Notes under the pieces: generated by a model
What the model saw: the letters and a program-made list of their open reading frames with translations, nothing else
Told to the model about the DNA's origin: nothing
Database searches by the model: none
Source of the DNA: Pieris napi
Lineage: Eukaryota; Arthropoda; Insecta; Lepidoptera; Pieridae
DNA length: 64,000 bases
Reading direction: 5' to 3'
Assembly: GCF_905475465.1 (NCBI RefSeq)
Contig: NC_062239.1
Span: forward strand, 11,904,001 to 11,968,000
Translations under genes and position numbers: made by a program
Part shown: one piece after another, positions 33,968 to 46,990 of the stretch
Layout: each line of letters opens with the position of its first letter
How positions within the stretch are numbered: the first letter of the stretch is position 1

Positions 33968-36042
33968 ATGGCTTCCTTGTGTAGACAAATTGTCCGCGGA
34001 AATGCTCTCAAAAGTGTGTTATTTTCGTCTGCTCGACGGGGATACGCAGATAAAAGTAAGAAAGTAACTAATTTTGTATGAAAAATATATGGCCTTACCT
34101 GTCAGAATTAAGTTACGTAATGTCAAAGATATTTGTATTTCAAAAAGTTTCGGAATTCCAACCAAAATTAAGTTAATTTAACATTTTAGTATGCTAAAAT
34201 AATGTTCATTTAAAAGATGTTATCATTTTTTATATAATGAAAATTAAAGATAATGTTATTGCGCAAATTTATTTTAATCGGTCCCATGGCACTCAGTTTT
34301 CCTGTATTGTTTATTACATACATATAATGCAAAATGAACTCCCATACCACGTTATCTTTACCCACCCTTTCCTGATTCAGTAACGTCAATAGTAAAAAAC
34401 AAAACTTCGTCGCATTTTAGGTTATATCTTATCTAGCCAAGTAATACTAGTTAATTAAATTTTCCACCTATATTGAGTATAATATATTGTGTGGGTTTAT
34501 TACATTAAAAACTCATTATCTATTGAATATATCTACAGTTATATCCATTTTTTATTAATTTATCTAGAGAATAATTGTAAATTATTGAGATTGGTGAAAT
34601 TCCCCAATAAGTAAGCTCTGATTATTCTAAAGATAGTTATCTTCTAATCTAAATTAATCCTTGTTAAGCTTGGAAACAAATGCAGGATATTTGTGTAAAA
34701 TGCATTGTATTCTCGTATATATTATGACCAATATGAACAAAACTTTTTCATTTGTACTGTAAGTGCATCTTTAATGTGCAGTGATTAAGAAACTCGTCAA
34801 GGTGTTTGAATTACAGATGTGCACCAATGAACATTATTTCTGTCTATTTAACATTTACTCATATATTGAGGAAACCAACAGCCCTTAGACTTAAAATGTA
34901 TGTTTAGACTATGTATCATGCTAAACCAACTGAAGCATGAAGGCAGAAAATAAAAATTAAACACATTTCATTTTATTTACAGTGATGGTAGACCCCATGG
35001 AACATGCCACTGGATTGGAAAAAAGAGAACTGGTAGCTCTTCAGTCAGGCAATGATGATCCTTTTAACATGAAGGTACTGAAGAAGGCCGCTGGCACCCG
35101 TGACAACCCTACACTTGTTCCTTCCTGTTTTGATGCTCGTATTGTTGGATGCATATGTAAGTAAACAATGATTTCAAAAGAGTCCTTTCAGTTAGAATGT
35201 ATATAGAAATTTAAAAAATCCTAATGACATTGAGTATGTTAATGCATGTGAGACAATAATGATATACATGAAGCTGATTAAAATTAAATAAGGCTTCAAT
35301 AACATGAATATAGGTTTAGAAATAATATTATACATAACTTCATTCTTATATAAGGAAAATAATATGTATAACTATTTTTTGCAATTGACCGCAATGTGCA
35401 ACTATTTAAAAAGAGATTACTATGAGATTTGATTTCACATTATCGAGTCTCACTATACTATTATATCTATGCTAAAGGTGTGTTATTATAGGAAAACAAA
35501 CTAAGTAATCTACAAGAAATATAGAGATAACAGAGAAGTCCCTTGTTTATAATATAGGAAGTATTATAGTAAAATAAAAAAAAATATACCATTTTTAAAT
35601 ATATTTTTTAAAAGAAAACAATGATATTTTTTATTACAGGTGAAGAACACTCTACAAGTATCAACTGGCTTTGGGTGCACAAGGTGATTAATCTAACATT
35701 TCTTCGACTAACCATGTTAATAGTAGACCTTCCATGAATTTTGCTTCCATGCTTTCCTTACATATATATCTTCTATCACTGTATGCAATAGAATTCATTC
35801 TACTCTCAGAAAGAAAAAAGATGCACAGATCTGACTACCTCATGGTTGGGAATGATACTCTACAGATTATTTTAGTTCTTCTTAATATAATAATAATATG
35901 CATGTCACACTTTCTTGGTTATTGAAATTTTTGTATAAAAATTAAGCAGAATCTTAATTGACAATATTTTTTTTTACAGGAACATCCCCGCCGCTGTGAG
36001 TGTGGTCACTGGTACAAATTGATCGAAAAAACACCCCTGTAA
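33968..36042 (+). CDS. COX5B: Cytochrome c oxidase subunit 5B, mitochondrial
   Basis: Four exons (33968-34055, 34983-35156, 35640-35683, 35980-36042) with canonical GT/AG borders encode 122 residues. The protein is a nuclear-encoded subunit of respiratory complex IV, facing the mitochondrial matrix. The basic, serine-rich start (MASLCRQIVRG to about residue 28) is a mitochondrial targeting peptide. The core MEHATGLEKREL and the zinc site are clear: CFDARIVGCIC and, near the end, RRCECGHWYKL. The second pair is C-x-C here rather than the mammalian C-x-x-C. Length is close to the mammalian precursor (129). Exon 1 holds essentially the transit peptide alone. An ATTAAA lies about 205 bp after the stop. 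The upstream neighbour is the inverted-repeat element; SNAPC1 follows 0.8 kb downstream on the same strand. Confidence 0.97.
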
Positions 36043-36247
36043 ATTCAATTTTTAGTTACAATTTGTAGTGTTTATTAATTGCAATGTACGCATCGATCGG
36101 CGCACATGATCGTTCTGCGATTTTATAAAGTGTCATTTAGATCCGATACTGAACGGAATCAAAGAAATCATTAAATATGTAAGCATAAATATCAGTGTTT
36201 CATTCAGTACCTACTGTGTTGTTATGGTTGTTTAATTGTATGTAGCT

Positions 36248-36253
36248 ATTAAA
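36248..36253 (+). promoter_or_regulatory. Likely COX5B polyadenylation signal ATTAAA
   Basis: It is the first standard variant signal after the COX5B stop codon and precedes an AT-rich run. Confidence 0.45.
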
Positions 36254-36807
36254 GTATTATTACTATAATTCGCCTTTTATTTAATGTAATTTACTAAATG
36301 TACGAAACTGCGTAATGGATGAAAATGAGGCAATAAGGTATTTTTTACAAACTATCAGTTTAAAACATTAACCAAATGCCGCTATAATAGCATTAAGAAA
36401 GAATACACTCTGACGGCTAATATTATTAGAACGAGTTATGACTGTTGCAAAAGAAAAAATATTTTTTATTTACCATTAACATTATATATTATTGTAATTA
36501 TTACTAAAAAGCTATAGAGATAGTCACAAAGACGTCTTGATACTACTTATAAGTTATCTGGGAGTATTGACAATTGAGCCTTAGTTCTATGTACTCTGTG
36601 GCGTCTTTATTTTTACGTTATTGACAGTGGACACTTTGTTTTGTAAGATCATGACGGATATTATAATATTAATAATTTAATATTTATCCCTAATGGTTGT
36701 TTTGTAGGAATTTGTTTATTTGTTTTTTTTTTATCTTTTAACACAAGCTGAAGCATCAAAACAGTTTTGTTAATTAATGTGTAACTTAATAAAGGATATA
36801 AACCAAT

Positions 36808-39800
36808 ATGTCCAGTAAGTTTAATTTATATTTATTTGAATACACGCTTAATATGGATTTTTATATGAAACTTTGGATGTGAATTAAAAAATAATTTGAA
36901 TATTTAAGGCTCAAAAAGAAATTCCCGTTACCTTCAGTTTTGTAATTTTTTATAGAGTCACTCGATAAAGATTTATATTAAATTATTTACTTTCAGACAC
37001 TTCACAATCAGTTGATGTATATAGAATATACATAGCAGACGGTTTTTCCGAGGACTGTGGGGATTTAATACAGCGTTGTTTAAAATTAGATGTATTAAAT
37101 TTCCAAACATTCTGCACTGTATGGAAAGACATGCACTTTCCGAGCTTGTATCAGTATGTATAATTTATATAACTCTTGAGATTTAAAGATACCATACATA
37201 ATTATTTTACATCTAATCATACTAAGACAATTTGTCTATTTATTATATTATAGATATGTAATATAATATTTCAGGTAAAATATATACTGTATTGTACTGG
37301 AAACACATAAAAATATTTAATTTGATTTTTGAACTGCAAGAAGTAGCTAGTGTTTAATCAGAGTCAAAACTAAAAAGAAATGGATTGTATACTATAATTG
37401 TACCCTAAAGTTGTGTATATCAGGCTTAACATTCTTTCTTTCTTTCTTATTAACTAAAAAAATTATAAAAAATACTAGTATATTTATTGACAGCTAAGTT
37501 TACATTATGTGCAGTAATAGCACTATATTATGGTATTTGGTTGGTGGACTCTGTTTCCGCACTTTGACGCTCATTAGCTGTATATTATTTGAATGACCAA
37601 CTGATATTGGACTTTAAATTTTTAACAGATCTAACTCTGGACTATTTGAATAAGATAGCATAGATAAAAGCATTAATTCCTATTTAATCTTACCTACATG
37701 TAGAATGTTTTGCTCAGGGAACTTACAACATGTGCCGAAATTGCAGAGCTCTCTGAAGAATTGATCATTATTGCTAAGAGTTTTATGGTGCAAGACACAG
37801 GAAATTACAAGGTATATTTTATTTTACTTAGAATTCGGTCTATGGAGCTTTTTAATGTTAAATCCTTTAGATATAGAACCATGGGGTCATAGTTCGAATT
37901 TGGCTAACAAATCCATGGGTGCAAAGTGGTTTGATTGTTCTGTCTATATAAGCTCTTAGAATTATAAAACAAGTACCTGTGTGTTCAACTAACATGCGGT
38001 TTTTAATATCAAACTTTAATTGAGACCTAAATTCAAGATGCATGGTATGTAGGATGTTAATCACAATACCATAATACAGCAAATGTAAATAAATAGTGTA
38101 TTGGATTACTGTGAAATGTATTTAAATTTCTGTAAGCAAATTAACACCTTAGACAACATAAAAAATATTTTTTCTATGTATGAAATGTAATATAAGTAAC
38201 ATAAGTTATATTAAATTAATACTAATTATGACCTTGCTATTTGATATTGATATTTAAGGCAAAATATAATTTGAAAAGAAATAATAAATTAAATGAATAA
38301 ACAAAACTAACATAAATTTTTTCAGGAATCTGTGATAAGCCTCTTCATAGTGTATGCATTGGTAACACAACAGCCTTTTGCCAATTTTGCATATTTACCA
38401 ATATGTCCTGAGGACGTACCGGAAATAAAGCGCTTGGAAGATGCAATACGACATCACAGGTACTACAAAAAACATTTCACAACTCAATTAGATACAAAAT
38501 AAAAAATGTATTGATCCAAACTTTATCATTATAGGTTCAAAATTCTGACAATGAAAGTATCCCAATTTTTGAAGACCTTATGGTATTATTTCAGGAATCT
38601 ATAGATGCACGGATTTAAATCAAAATTTCACGATTTATCAATAGCCTTTACGAGTTTGCTAGGCAAAATTAAAACAATTTTGTGGTCCTTCAGGCCGGAT
38701 ATGAAATTTATAGTTTTTTCAATTATGATAATATAACTTGTACTTGAAGACTGGTTTAAACCTATTCATGGACATCTATATTTAACCACAATGAATTATA
38801 GAATTTTCCAAGAGTAGACAAATTTAAATTAATATTATTTGTGGAATACAATGCTCGAATTAAAACTTGGGATTAAAATGTAGAAAGATGTAACATTACA
38901 TGAATAAAACTTAAAATACTTTACATAGTAGTATAAGACTTCTGAGACAGGAGACAGTGACTTGCAGGCGTCACCTCCTAAAGCTAAACGGATCGTATGG
39001 AAATGGTCACGTGGTCAACTGTGAGCCAATGTTATTGCTATACAAATTCGTTTGGCGATAGTTAGTCAAGCGTGTCGCAAAGGGATTTTGTCTAGGCGCG
39101 ACAGACACCCTCATGTCCAGAGGCCGTTTCACCGCAGTGGAATCAGTCACCCACGTAGTAGAAATCCTAGGAACAGTGAGGTCGCTCCGTGAAGCCTGAG
39201 AACTGTGCATCTGTGCTTTTTGAAGGAGTTAGGCTGGCTTTACGCCCAACGGACCTATTGATAGTCTAAGAGCGGAAACTGAGTCCACAAACCAATACCC
39301 AGGGGTTTTGTCTAGAGCCATACTACGGCTAGGCCTCTTAGCCGTTGGACCTTCGTACAATAACGACATAACAACGTTTGCAGGTTAAACGATGCGTTAC
39401 TTATTCTTGGTCGAGTATTGGTTAAGCACTCAAGGTACACAGCTGCGGAGCGTGAAAGAGGATTTGATATCGCCTTAATTAAATATTTTAATGGTAAGTC
39501 AATAAAACTTTGTAATACTGATCATGATCCCTACTTTAAAATTGTGATTTTCATGAAGTTCTATTGGAATGAGCTGACTTGGAAGTTAAAGAATGGTTGA
39601 AAAAACACCTTCCCGACGTATATTTATACGTAATATTTTGTAAAAATAATTTAAATCTAATATAGTTTCGATAAACTTCTATAATCTATACTAATATAGC
39701 TAATGAATATGTGTGATCGTGAGTTTCTCTGGAACTGCTGTTACATTACTATAAACCACAAATTAAATAATCTTTTGTTACTATTGTAAATTTTTTCTGT

Positions 39801-42800
39801 GAAATAAAAAAGGTAAAAAGTTTTACATTTTAGTTAGTTTAATATTCAATTTTAATTTGAATTAATTCAGGAAGGCTGAAGTTTATTAATATTAATTTTT
39901 CAAGGGCAATTGTCTTCACAAAGTATATTAAACTTCTTTAATAATTAATTGTATTATGCGAATTACAATGAAAAGTATTTTGTGAAGCGACATATTTCTT
40001 TTTTAGTTAAGGACCTTTACCTATATAATATTTGCATACGTAGTAAAGGACTTGAAGGTTTTGAAGTAGGTAGTAAAGGACCACGCCTTCCACGGTGAAG
40101 GCGGATTTTTACCTTAGGGTCTGATTATGACGTTTCATTGCTGCGCGGGTGTGATTTAAATTATCCATTAGCTTAATTGGATCATCTGGATTCGTTAGGA
40201 CATGTCGGGGTTTTTTGGAAATGGGTACTAGCAAAAAGACTTTCCGCCGGTCTTTTTAATGAGCGTGACGCTTGGCAGTTATACAAAGTATAGTCCCACC
40301 AACTTATCTGTGAACTGAGTGGTAGCGCCACCGTCGCTTTAGTGTTGCAAATTAATAAAAGTTACCCATGATTGGGTATGTCATATAAGAAACTAGGTAA
40401 ACATATAAACATCATTTTACTATTTTAAACAATACCTATCATTGTTTTATAATAATAAAAGGGTAATTAATATAAGTACTAAATAGTCTTCAAAAATAAG
40501 AAAATTAATGTAGGTAGATACATACATTAGCTTTTTCTCTGGCATTCAATTGATATAATGTAGGTACCCCACTAACAAACTAAATGTTTAGCAAAGTAGG
40601 CAAATTTAATTTAATAACTTGCAAATAAACTTCTTCTTCTTGCCCTTTTCCCACTCTAGGACGTTATATTTAAAAAAAAGTGGAGTGGAGAGAATTTACG
40701 CTAAGCCAAACGTACCTATGCGGGAGAGCCCCTCAGATTATCCAGCGTTATTTTTACGTGATGAGAACTATAGGTAGTTGAATCACTCAGCTATATATTT
40801 TTTAAGTTACAATTACGTTAATCAATGAAAAAAATATGGGGTAATTTACAAAAATAAAGTAGACAACACTAACCTGTAGCTGCCGAAATTCAACATGGCA
40901 GCCGTAGTTCCTATTTTCTCCATTTCACAGATAAGTTGGTGGGTCTGTAATCTTGTCTCTAATATACGCGGACCAACGCGCGTTATTCACAATAAAATAT
41001 TTTTATGATATGGCAACTCAACACTGAATTTTTTAATACAAGACAAGCAAATTGCAGATTTGATAAAGTTTATATGTTTTTGTGGAATTTTCCTTTAGGC
41101 TCAGTGATTATGAAGAATAAACGTATGGGTACAGCAGGAATTTTCGGCGATCAAAATGAAGAGCCTGATATGTTAATGGAATTGGGTACGATTGCCAGGA
41201 AATACACTCAGTGCAGAGATCGATTGAATGGTAAGTACGACTGCCCTGGTGCTCTGTAGTTATTGTGATTCCAATGTTGCGTTTTTCAGGTTTTTTTATG
41301 TATCAGGAGGCTCACCTGATGTTATGTGGTATTGCCGACCATGGACACTGCCAGAAGTCTCACAAGTGCGTTGCCGGCCTTTTAAGAATCGGTACGCTCT
41401 TTTCTTGTCCCTGAGTCGAATTGGTTCGGAAATATTTGAGTGGGCAATCGGTTCCACATGGTGCGCGGCAAAAACTGCCTTAAGAAACGCTCAGTTGTAG
41501 AACGATGGACGTCGAGGTGATACGGATATTTATAAGGACGCAGGGATATCGCTGTTGGAAGTTACGGAGTACCCTCACTGTTGGCAATTGTTTTTTGTCT
41601 TATGAGTTTTTTACAGGGGCTTTGCGCCACGTAACTTTAAATAAGAACTAATTTAAATTATGTTTATTTTTTCTATAGATTAATTATTTTTAATTTTGTT
41701 CGTAGATAAATTTCACATTTTAATTATCTTGTATGATGTAGAAAAAAAACCCAGTCGCGTTATAACCCTTTTTGGGCTTCAGATCTGTGTCTGTTTCATT
41801 ATCATTTGTTAATATAATAGGAGGTGATCACCTGTGCCTGACAAGCCGTCGACCTTTTGCCATTTTATCTCTATCTAATATATACAATTCTCGTGTCACA
41901 ATGTTCGTTCCCATACTACTCCAAAACGGCTCGACCGATTCTTATGATTTTTTTATGCATATTCAGTAAGTCTGAGAATCGGCTACTATCTATATTTCAA
42001 ACTCCTAAATGTTAAGGTTGGTCCGCCCCAAATAATTTTTTTTTGTTTTTATTTTTTTATAATACAACATACAAAAACACATACAACCCCTAATTTTTAT
42101 TATTGTAGATAGTTATTTGTATTGAACTTAAAAAAATTGAGAATAAAATATAAATAGTAGTCATATACTTTTATAAATGAAATTAATAATATTTTTAGAT
42201 AATATAAAAGCTGGTTTGAAATACGTAAATCCCAATTTGCCTTCTCAACTTTCGACGTCGTTTAAGAGAATGGTCAAAGGCTATTATGAAAATGATGGTA
42301 AGCATATATTTTATACAGGTGTGGAAAATGATTATACAGGTGTTCAGAAAGAGTGTCAAGAGTGCCAGGTGGTCAGCACACCTAAAGGAACCCGAATGAA
42401 TGTATGTTCTTACATTTTTTGTAGTTTAGGAGTTAGTTTTTCTGGTTTTGGTGAATTTCATTGAAATAATTAATATAATAAAATAAATAATATAATAAAT
42501 TTAAATAATGATGAGAGACAATTGTGTATTCAAGTTGGAGAGTTCAAGTATTACGTTACGATGCGGGGCAGGAATTGAATTACGCGTTATTGTTAATATT
42601 ATTTTCGACTTCCCAGTACTTTACATCACATAATGGTAACTTAGCTCCCTTAGCTTAAACATAAAACCTACAGATGCAAAAAAAAATCATGAATGTTTTA
42701 TTAGAAGAAGACGTACCTTTTTTTTTTAAAGCATTAGAAAAATGTTCTTTTAATTTAAAGGTATTTTAATTAGGGGTTATTCGGGTTCTTGACACTCTTT

Positions 42801-45599
42801 TTTGAGACATCCTGTATAATGTTAATATAGTAAAAAAAAACAATTAATTACTATTAGGGTTTTACAAACTTCGTCTTAAAATGATTTTATACTTAGTCTA
42901 CGAAAACTGGTTTTTCGGATTTTTTTGTGAAGTTTTTCTAATCTCCATAAAAACTTCCCTCATAGTTAAATAAAAAAATACTCGAATTTTGCGCTTAGCA
43001 ATTATATTTATAATAACTTTTTTTATATAAAAATGTTGACGTTTCTAAAACGTGTTCGTAAAACATTATTTATGCATTTTATGTTAACCATTTTGTTACC
43101 TACAAATTGATTAACATTTTTAAATGAATTCAAAATTAATGTTTTTTTTTACATAAAAAAATCCGCCATATATACTATATGTGGGTTTATTGTTCTTAAT
43201 AATATTTGAATGTGTCACTTAAGTTATGGTGACATTGTTTATATATTTTTTAATCGTTATTTTTTTTTAATTCTGTCCAGCCCCAAAATCAAAATTGTAC
43301 GTGATGAACACCCAAATTGTGCTGGCTTTACGATCTTATGAAAAATATTCGTAATATCATTATTTAAAAAAAACTAAATTTACTATATGTTTTTCAGACG
43401 CCAAAAATAGGGCTGAGGCAATGACCGAAATAAAACAACGAGCAATGACAAATACGACTGATCAACTTCATTATCTAATGACGTCACAGGAAAGGTATGG
43501 TCCAGTTTGGGAGAATATTTTAATTTAACCTATCGGTATAAACAATATTTGTTTTTGATATAAATACAGAAAATTTAGGTCTCACTGCTACCCTATGCAA
43601 TAAATATTTGCATCTGTTCCAGTAATAAAAAAAAATTGTCTGTAAAGTCGGTTTACGGACAATAATTTCCCGTGATAACGCCATAAGAAAACATTGATTA
43701 AAATTGCATACATTTATGAATTGGATTGAATTATTATCACTAAATTATCATTATAATACAAAGTAAAGTAAATAAAAAGTGCGTACAAAGTACACATGTC
43801 AGATGTGAAACTTCTTTGGCAAACTTTTAACTCTTGTTCATATTTATACAAATCTAAAACTTTCGATTCCCGAGACTTAGAGGGATATAAAGGAAGATAT
43901 GTTAGGAATTTAATTGTCATTAAAATAGTAAAAATGTCGAAAGTTAATACAAATTAAAAAATAGTTTTTTTTAATTTCTTCGATAATAAAAACACGTGGC
44001 ATTTTAATTTTACAATTCGTCAATTGAGAGTTCAACAAGTTATTTTGCATAAAATATAAAATACTAATGTTTCGTAAATTCTCTTTACGAAATTTTAATT
44101 TTGAAAATAGGATTTCTATAAGGTAATTCACCCTTCTCACTCTCTCTCTCAATGTGCTTTTAACATCCAATTTCATTTTATATACACGTGTGATATTTAA
44201 GATCCTTCAATCTGCGTTATTTTGTTAAGGATAGGACAATGATAGGAAAAGTAGGAAATTAAGGGGAGTGCTTCAAGTGTAATGAAAAAAAATACTCTCA
44301 ACAAAACCATAGTTTCGTACTGTCAAATCATCTATACTCTTTAATTCGATATTATTATGTTTTTACTTGTTATTTAAACCTTGTAGGTTATTTAAATAAA
44401 ATATTGTTTTAATGCTTGTCTCTTCAATGAGGCATCATGGCACGTTACGATGTAGCCTAACTTAAGACTAAAAAGTAATTTATGTCTAACCTAATTTCCT
44501 TTATATTTAACATAAAGTGACCAATAACAGTTCTTACAGTCTCTAGGAAGGGGAATCACTATGTTCTTGCGTACTATTCACTTTCCAATATTTAAAAGCT
44601 AAAAATTATCTATAATTTTAATTTGGATAAATATAGCCTATGTTACTTAGGAAAATGTAGTATTCAAGTGTTGTATGAGGGGCCTAATAGCCTAGCGGTC
44701 TTATTAAGTGGCAGCTAGGTGAGGGGTACCGGGGTCGATTCCCGGTGCGAGGGCAAGTTTTAATTTATTTTAAATTTGTCCTCGGCCTTTGGGAGGGTTG
44801 TGCGGTACCAGGCGAGTGCCTAAACCGTACATGGAGGACACGGTCGAATTTCTAAATACTAGCACGAATTATAAAAAATCCTATACTTGACGCTGGCTAA
44901 TGCACAAATCGTGCCAGAGCCATAAACAAAGTGTTGTATAAATTTTTAAATTTGCCTCGTATTTGAGTTTATTCATTACAAATATATAAATTGTAATATA
45001 GATATTTTAAACTTACGTTTTGAACTTGTACCTTCACACACACCTCTTTGTTGTAATGTTTGGTCAATATATAGCTTACTTATGTATACATTTTCAGGGA
45101 TGAAAACCCTCCATCAAAAACGAATGCAAATAAATCTCCTCAAAAAACATCTGCACCAATATGCCCCCAAAAAGCATTATCATCTGCATCATTCTACTCC
45201 CGAATGCATAATTCTAAAGTGGCAAAACTTGGAAAAAGAAACACTTTTATGTTAAAAAAAATGGAAAACGAAGATATGGAATCGCATCAACGCGATCTGA
45301 GTCTTAAAGAAATTGAAGGTTACGTGAATGACGATGAAACTAGAAACGATAATACAACAGAGGGGAATAGAAAAAGAAAAAATAAAGAAATTAATGAAGT
45401 ACCTGACAAAGTATCAAAAACAATTAAAAATACCATTCCGGGAAAGGCTACAAACAAAGAAATTAAAGGTGTGATACCAGCGATAGTTCATTCTATAAAT
45501 GGCGAAACAGAATGCGAAATAGAAGTTATAGATTATGCTACAGATTCAAGTATACCAGTTCACAAAGTAATTAGTGACGTTATTAAATCAGCGGAATAA
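36808..45599 (+). CDS. SNAPC1: snRNA-activating protein complex subunit 1 (SNAP43)
   Basis: Nine exons: 36808-36814, 36997-37153, 37718-37811, 38326-38459, 39384-39493, 41048-41230, 42199-42297, 43398-43494 and 45098-45599, giving 460 residues. SNAPC binds the proximal sequence element of snRNA promoters and serves both Pol II and Pol III. The N-terminal half matches the SNAPC1 domain: FSEDCGDLIQRCLKLD, FQTFCTVWKDMHF, then a helix SLFIVYALVTQQPF like the human ALYLLYGLYNTQ segment, and DALLILGRVL. The last exon encodes a charged lysine-rich tail, as in vertebrate SNAPC1. The exon 5/6 junction is uncertain: the strongest-looking acceptor at 41058 breaks the frame, while a weak one at 41048 keeps it. 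Exon 1 is only seven bases, giving M-S before the intron. Introns contain several mobile elements. Confidence 0.85.
38935..39370. other. Unassigned GC-richer block in SNAPC1 intron 4
   Basis: This block is more GC-rich than its surroundings (for example TTGTCTAGGCGCGACAGACA and CCTCATGTCCAGAGGCCG) and ends just before exon 5. It looks like an inserted repeat but I recognise no family, and no frame gives a known protein. Confidence 0.3.
40291..40946. mobile_element. Inverted-repeat element in SNAPC1 intron 5
   Basis: The ends TAGTCCCACCAACTTATCTG and its complement AGATAAGTTGGTGGGTCT form inverted repeats of about 24 bp flanked by GTA on both sides. There is no coding sequence. The terminus resembles the TAGACC ends of the elements at 4009 and 31570. 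Confidence 0.6.
41291..41528 (-). mobile_element. LINE family A copy in SNAPC1 intron 6
   Basis: The plus strand shows CAGGAGGCTCACCTGATGTT, CACAAGTGCGTTGCCGGCC, GGTACGCTCTTTTCTTG and AACGATGGACGTCGAGGTG. The element lies antisense to the host gene. Confidence 0.75.
41751..41860 (-). mobile_element. SINE family 1 fragment in SNAPC1 intron 6
   Basis: Only the 3' half is kept: complement of TATAACCCTTTTTGGGCTTC, GATCACCTGTGCCTGAC and CCGTCGACCTTTT. It is joined to a Helitron-like end. Confidence 0.65.
41874..42110 (+). mobile_element. Helitron-like 5' end in SNAPC1 intron 6
   Basis: The segment begins CTAATATATACAATTCTCGT, then GTCACAATGTTCGTTCCC, ACGGCTCGACCGATTC and GCATATTCAGTAAGTCTGAG, matching the left part of 14750-15501. 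It stops about 70 bp before SNAPC1 exon 7. Confidence 0.5.
42538..42655 (+). mobile_element. Inverted-repeat family D fragment in SNAPC1 intron 7
   Basis: The fragment shares GTTCAAGTATTACGT, TTATTTTCGACTT and CAGTACTTTACA with the minus strand of 16377-16546. The G-run end is missing. Confidence 0.5.
44675..44928 (+). mobile_element. tRNA-derived SINE, family 3, in SNAPC1 intron 8
   Basis: The head has an A box (TAGCCTAGCGG) and a B box (GGGGTCGATTCCCGG). The body (CCTCGGCCTTTGGGAGG, GTGCGGTACCAGGCGAGTGC, ACATGGAGGACACGG) differs from SINE families 1 and 2. Confidence 0.65.
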
Positions 45600-45722
45600 A
45601 TATATATTTACTGTAATGTATTGATAAAAATCTAAAAATAATTTATATTATGCTGTTTTATTTCTTTCCCCTTTGCTAGTCTGTGCGAACCCTCGTGGAG
45701 GTAGGTCGCAACGGAGCTCAAG

Positions 45723-46566
45723 TATAGTGCTTTTCATGAAAGAAGTTCCGCGGTGATTTTTGGAACTAAATTTGACAGGTCGGCAATGTTGTCATTCGTC
45801 GATGTTATCAAGTTCGTTTGTTGTGGTAGATTTTTGTGAATTTTTAACTAGCTTAGTGCATTTTAAATATTGATTACAATGCCAAAAGTTGTAAAAAGTT
45901 CGGCTCGAGAAATGATATTAAAGGTGAAAGAGTTCTGTGAAGCGGAACATAAGAATCAAGGTGTTTTAATACCACTAAACAATGTTCGGAAGAGAGTTGC
46001 CGCCATAACAGGTACTTTTTAGAGTTGCCATTTAATAATTTTTTGTTGTATTGATGGGACTTTTATGATATAAATTCGTTTTTGCGACAAAATTGAACAA
46101 ATACATAACGTGATGAAACTAGGTGTCTGAAATTATTACATAAGCATTATAAACTTAAAGTTATTATTATTTTTAATTGTTCATAATTTAATTGCAGGTG
46201 TGTCAGAGAAAACTGTAACAAGAATTACAAACGAAGGTATAACAGCGGTGTGTACTTCGAAAAAAAATTGTAACCCAACAATTATGCAATAAAACTGAAT
46301 AAAAAATTGTATTGCTTTTCTTTACCCTATTTTCTCATCTGTTCCCTGTAAGTAGGTAGAACACCGCTAATATAAGTAAATAAAAATATACTTTTTAAAT
46401 AACAGAAATATTGTTTCATCGAAGTATGCAGAAAATAATATTACTTGATAAATTACATCTGCTAAATTTAAATAAAATAGGTAAATTTTTTACTCATAAA
46501 TGGCAACATTACGTCATGCGATTGCAGCGCCGCGTCTGGGGGACTTCTTTCATGAAAAGGACTATA
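45723..46566. mobile_element. Tc1/mariner-like short element with a spliced HTH ORF
   Basis: The ends TATAGTGCTTTTCATGAAAG and its complement (CTTTCATGAAAAGGACTATA) form inverted repeats that start at TA. The interior holds one short gene-like unit for an HTH protein and no DDE domain. It sits 124 bp after the SNAPC1 stop codon. Confidence 0.7.
45879..46291 (+). pseudogene. Transposase-like HTH N-terminus, two exons
   Basis: Two exons (45879-46011 and 46198-46291) joined by GT/AG in phase encode about 75 residues: MPKVVKSSAREMILKV, VLIPLNNVRKRVAAITGVS, EKTVTRIT. This is the helix-turn-helix start seen in many insect DDE transposase-like proteins, where a loosely similar stretch precedes GVS.KTV..I. 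The catalytic part is missing, so the product can at most bind DNA. Whether the intron is real or an accident of sequence is unknown. Confidence 0.5.
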
Positions 46567-46720
46567 CCTTTTTTGTTATTGAAACACTGTTATGTCATTA
46601 TAGTTCGACAATAATCCCCTTGATACTCAATATGAAAGAATTAATTTAAGTATTTTTTTGGGAATAAAAGCCACGCCGGTTTTTTCCCGCACATATTAGA
46701 TATTATAAGGTTACCACATA

Positions 46721-46990
46721 CAGGGTGGCCAAAAAGTCGTGGATCAAACGCAAATAGGGGACAGATGAGGTCATCAGCTGCAAAAAAATGTTCTACGGGA
46801 GGTCTCTAAGCTCAATCCCTGCAGAGTTATAATTTATTTTGCGTTCTATAAGAAAATTGACTTTTTTTTTACTAATTCTTATTAAAATTTGAAAAAATCT
46901 ACACCTGTATCTTTTTCATAATATCCACTAGGTTGGTACTGATGAGTTCTTGCGTTAGATATACTATTTAATATTTATAGTCACATGTAG
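46721..46990 (+). mobile_element. Possible end of a TA-flanked DNA element
   Basis: The sequence begins CAGGGTGGCCAAAAAGTCGT directly after TA, a common form of Tc1/mariner-type termini. No complementary right end was found, so it is a fragment at best. Confidence 0.3.

Noticed and set aside
35734..35925. 63-residue frame in the last COX5B intron
   Set aside because: It lies between clear COX5B exons 3 and 4 and shows no domain; chance frame in an AT-rich intron.
44675..44760. Possible true tRNA gene at the head of SINE family 3
   Set aside because: No pairing acceptor arms, and it is followed by a long SINE-like body.
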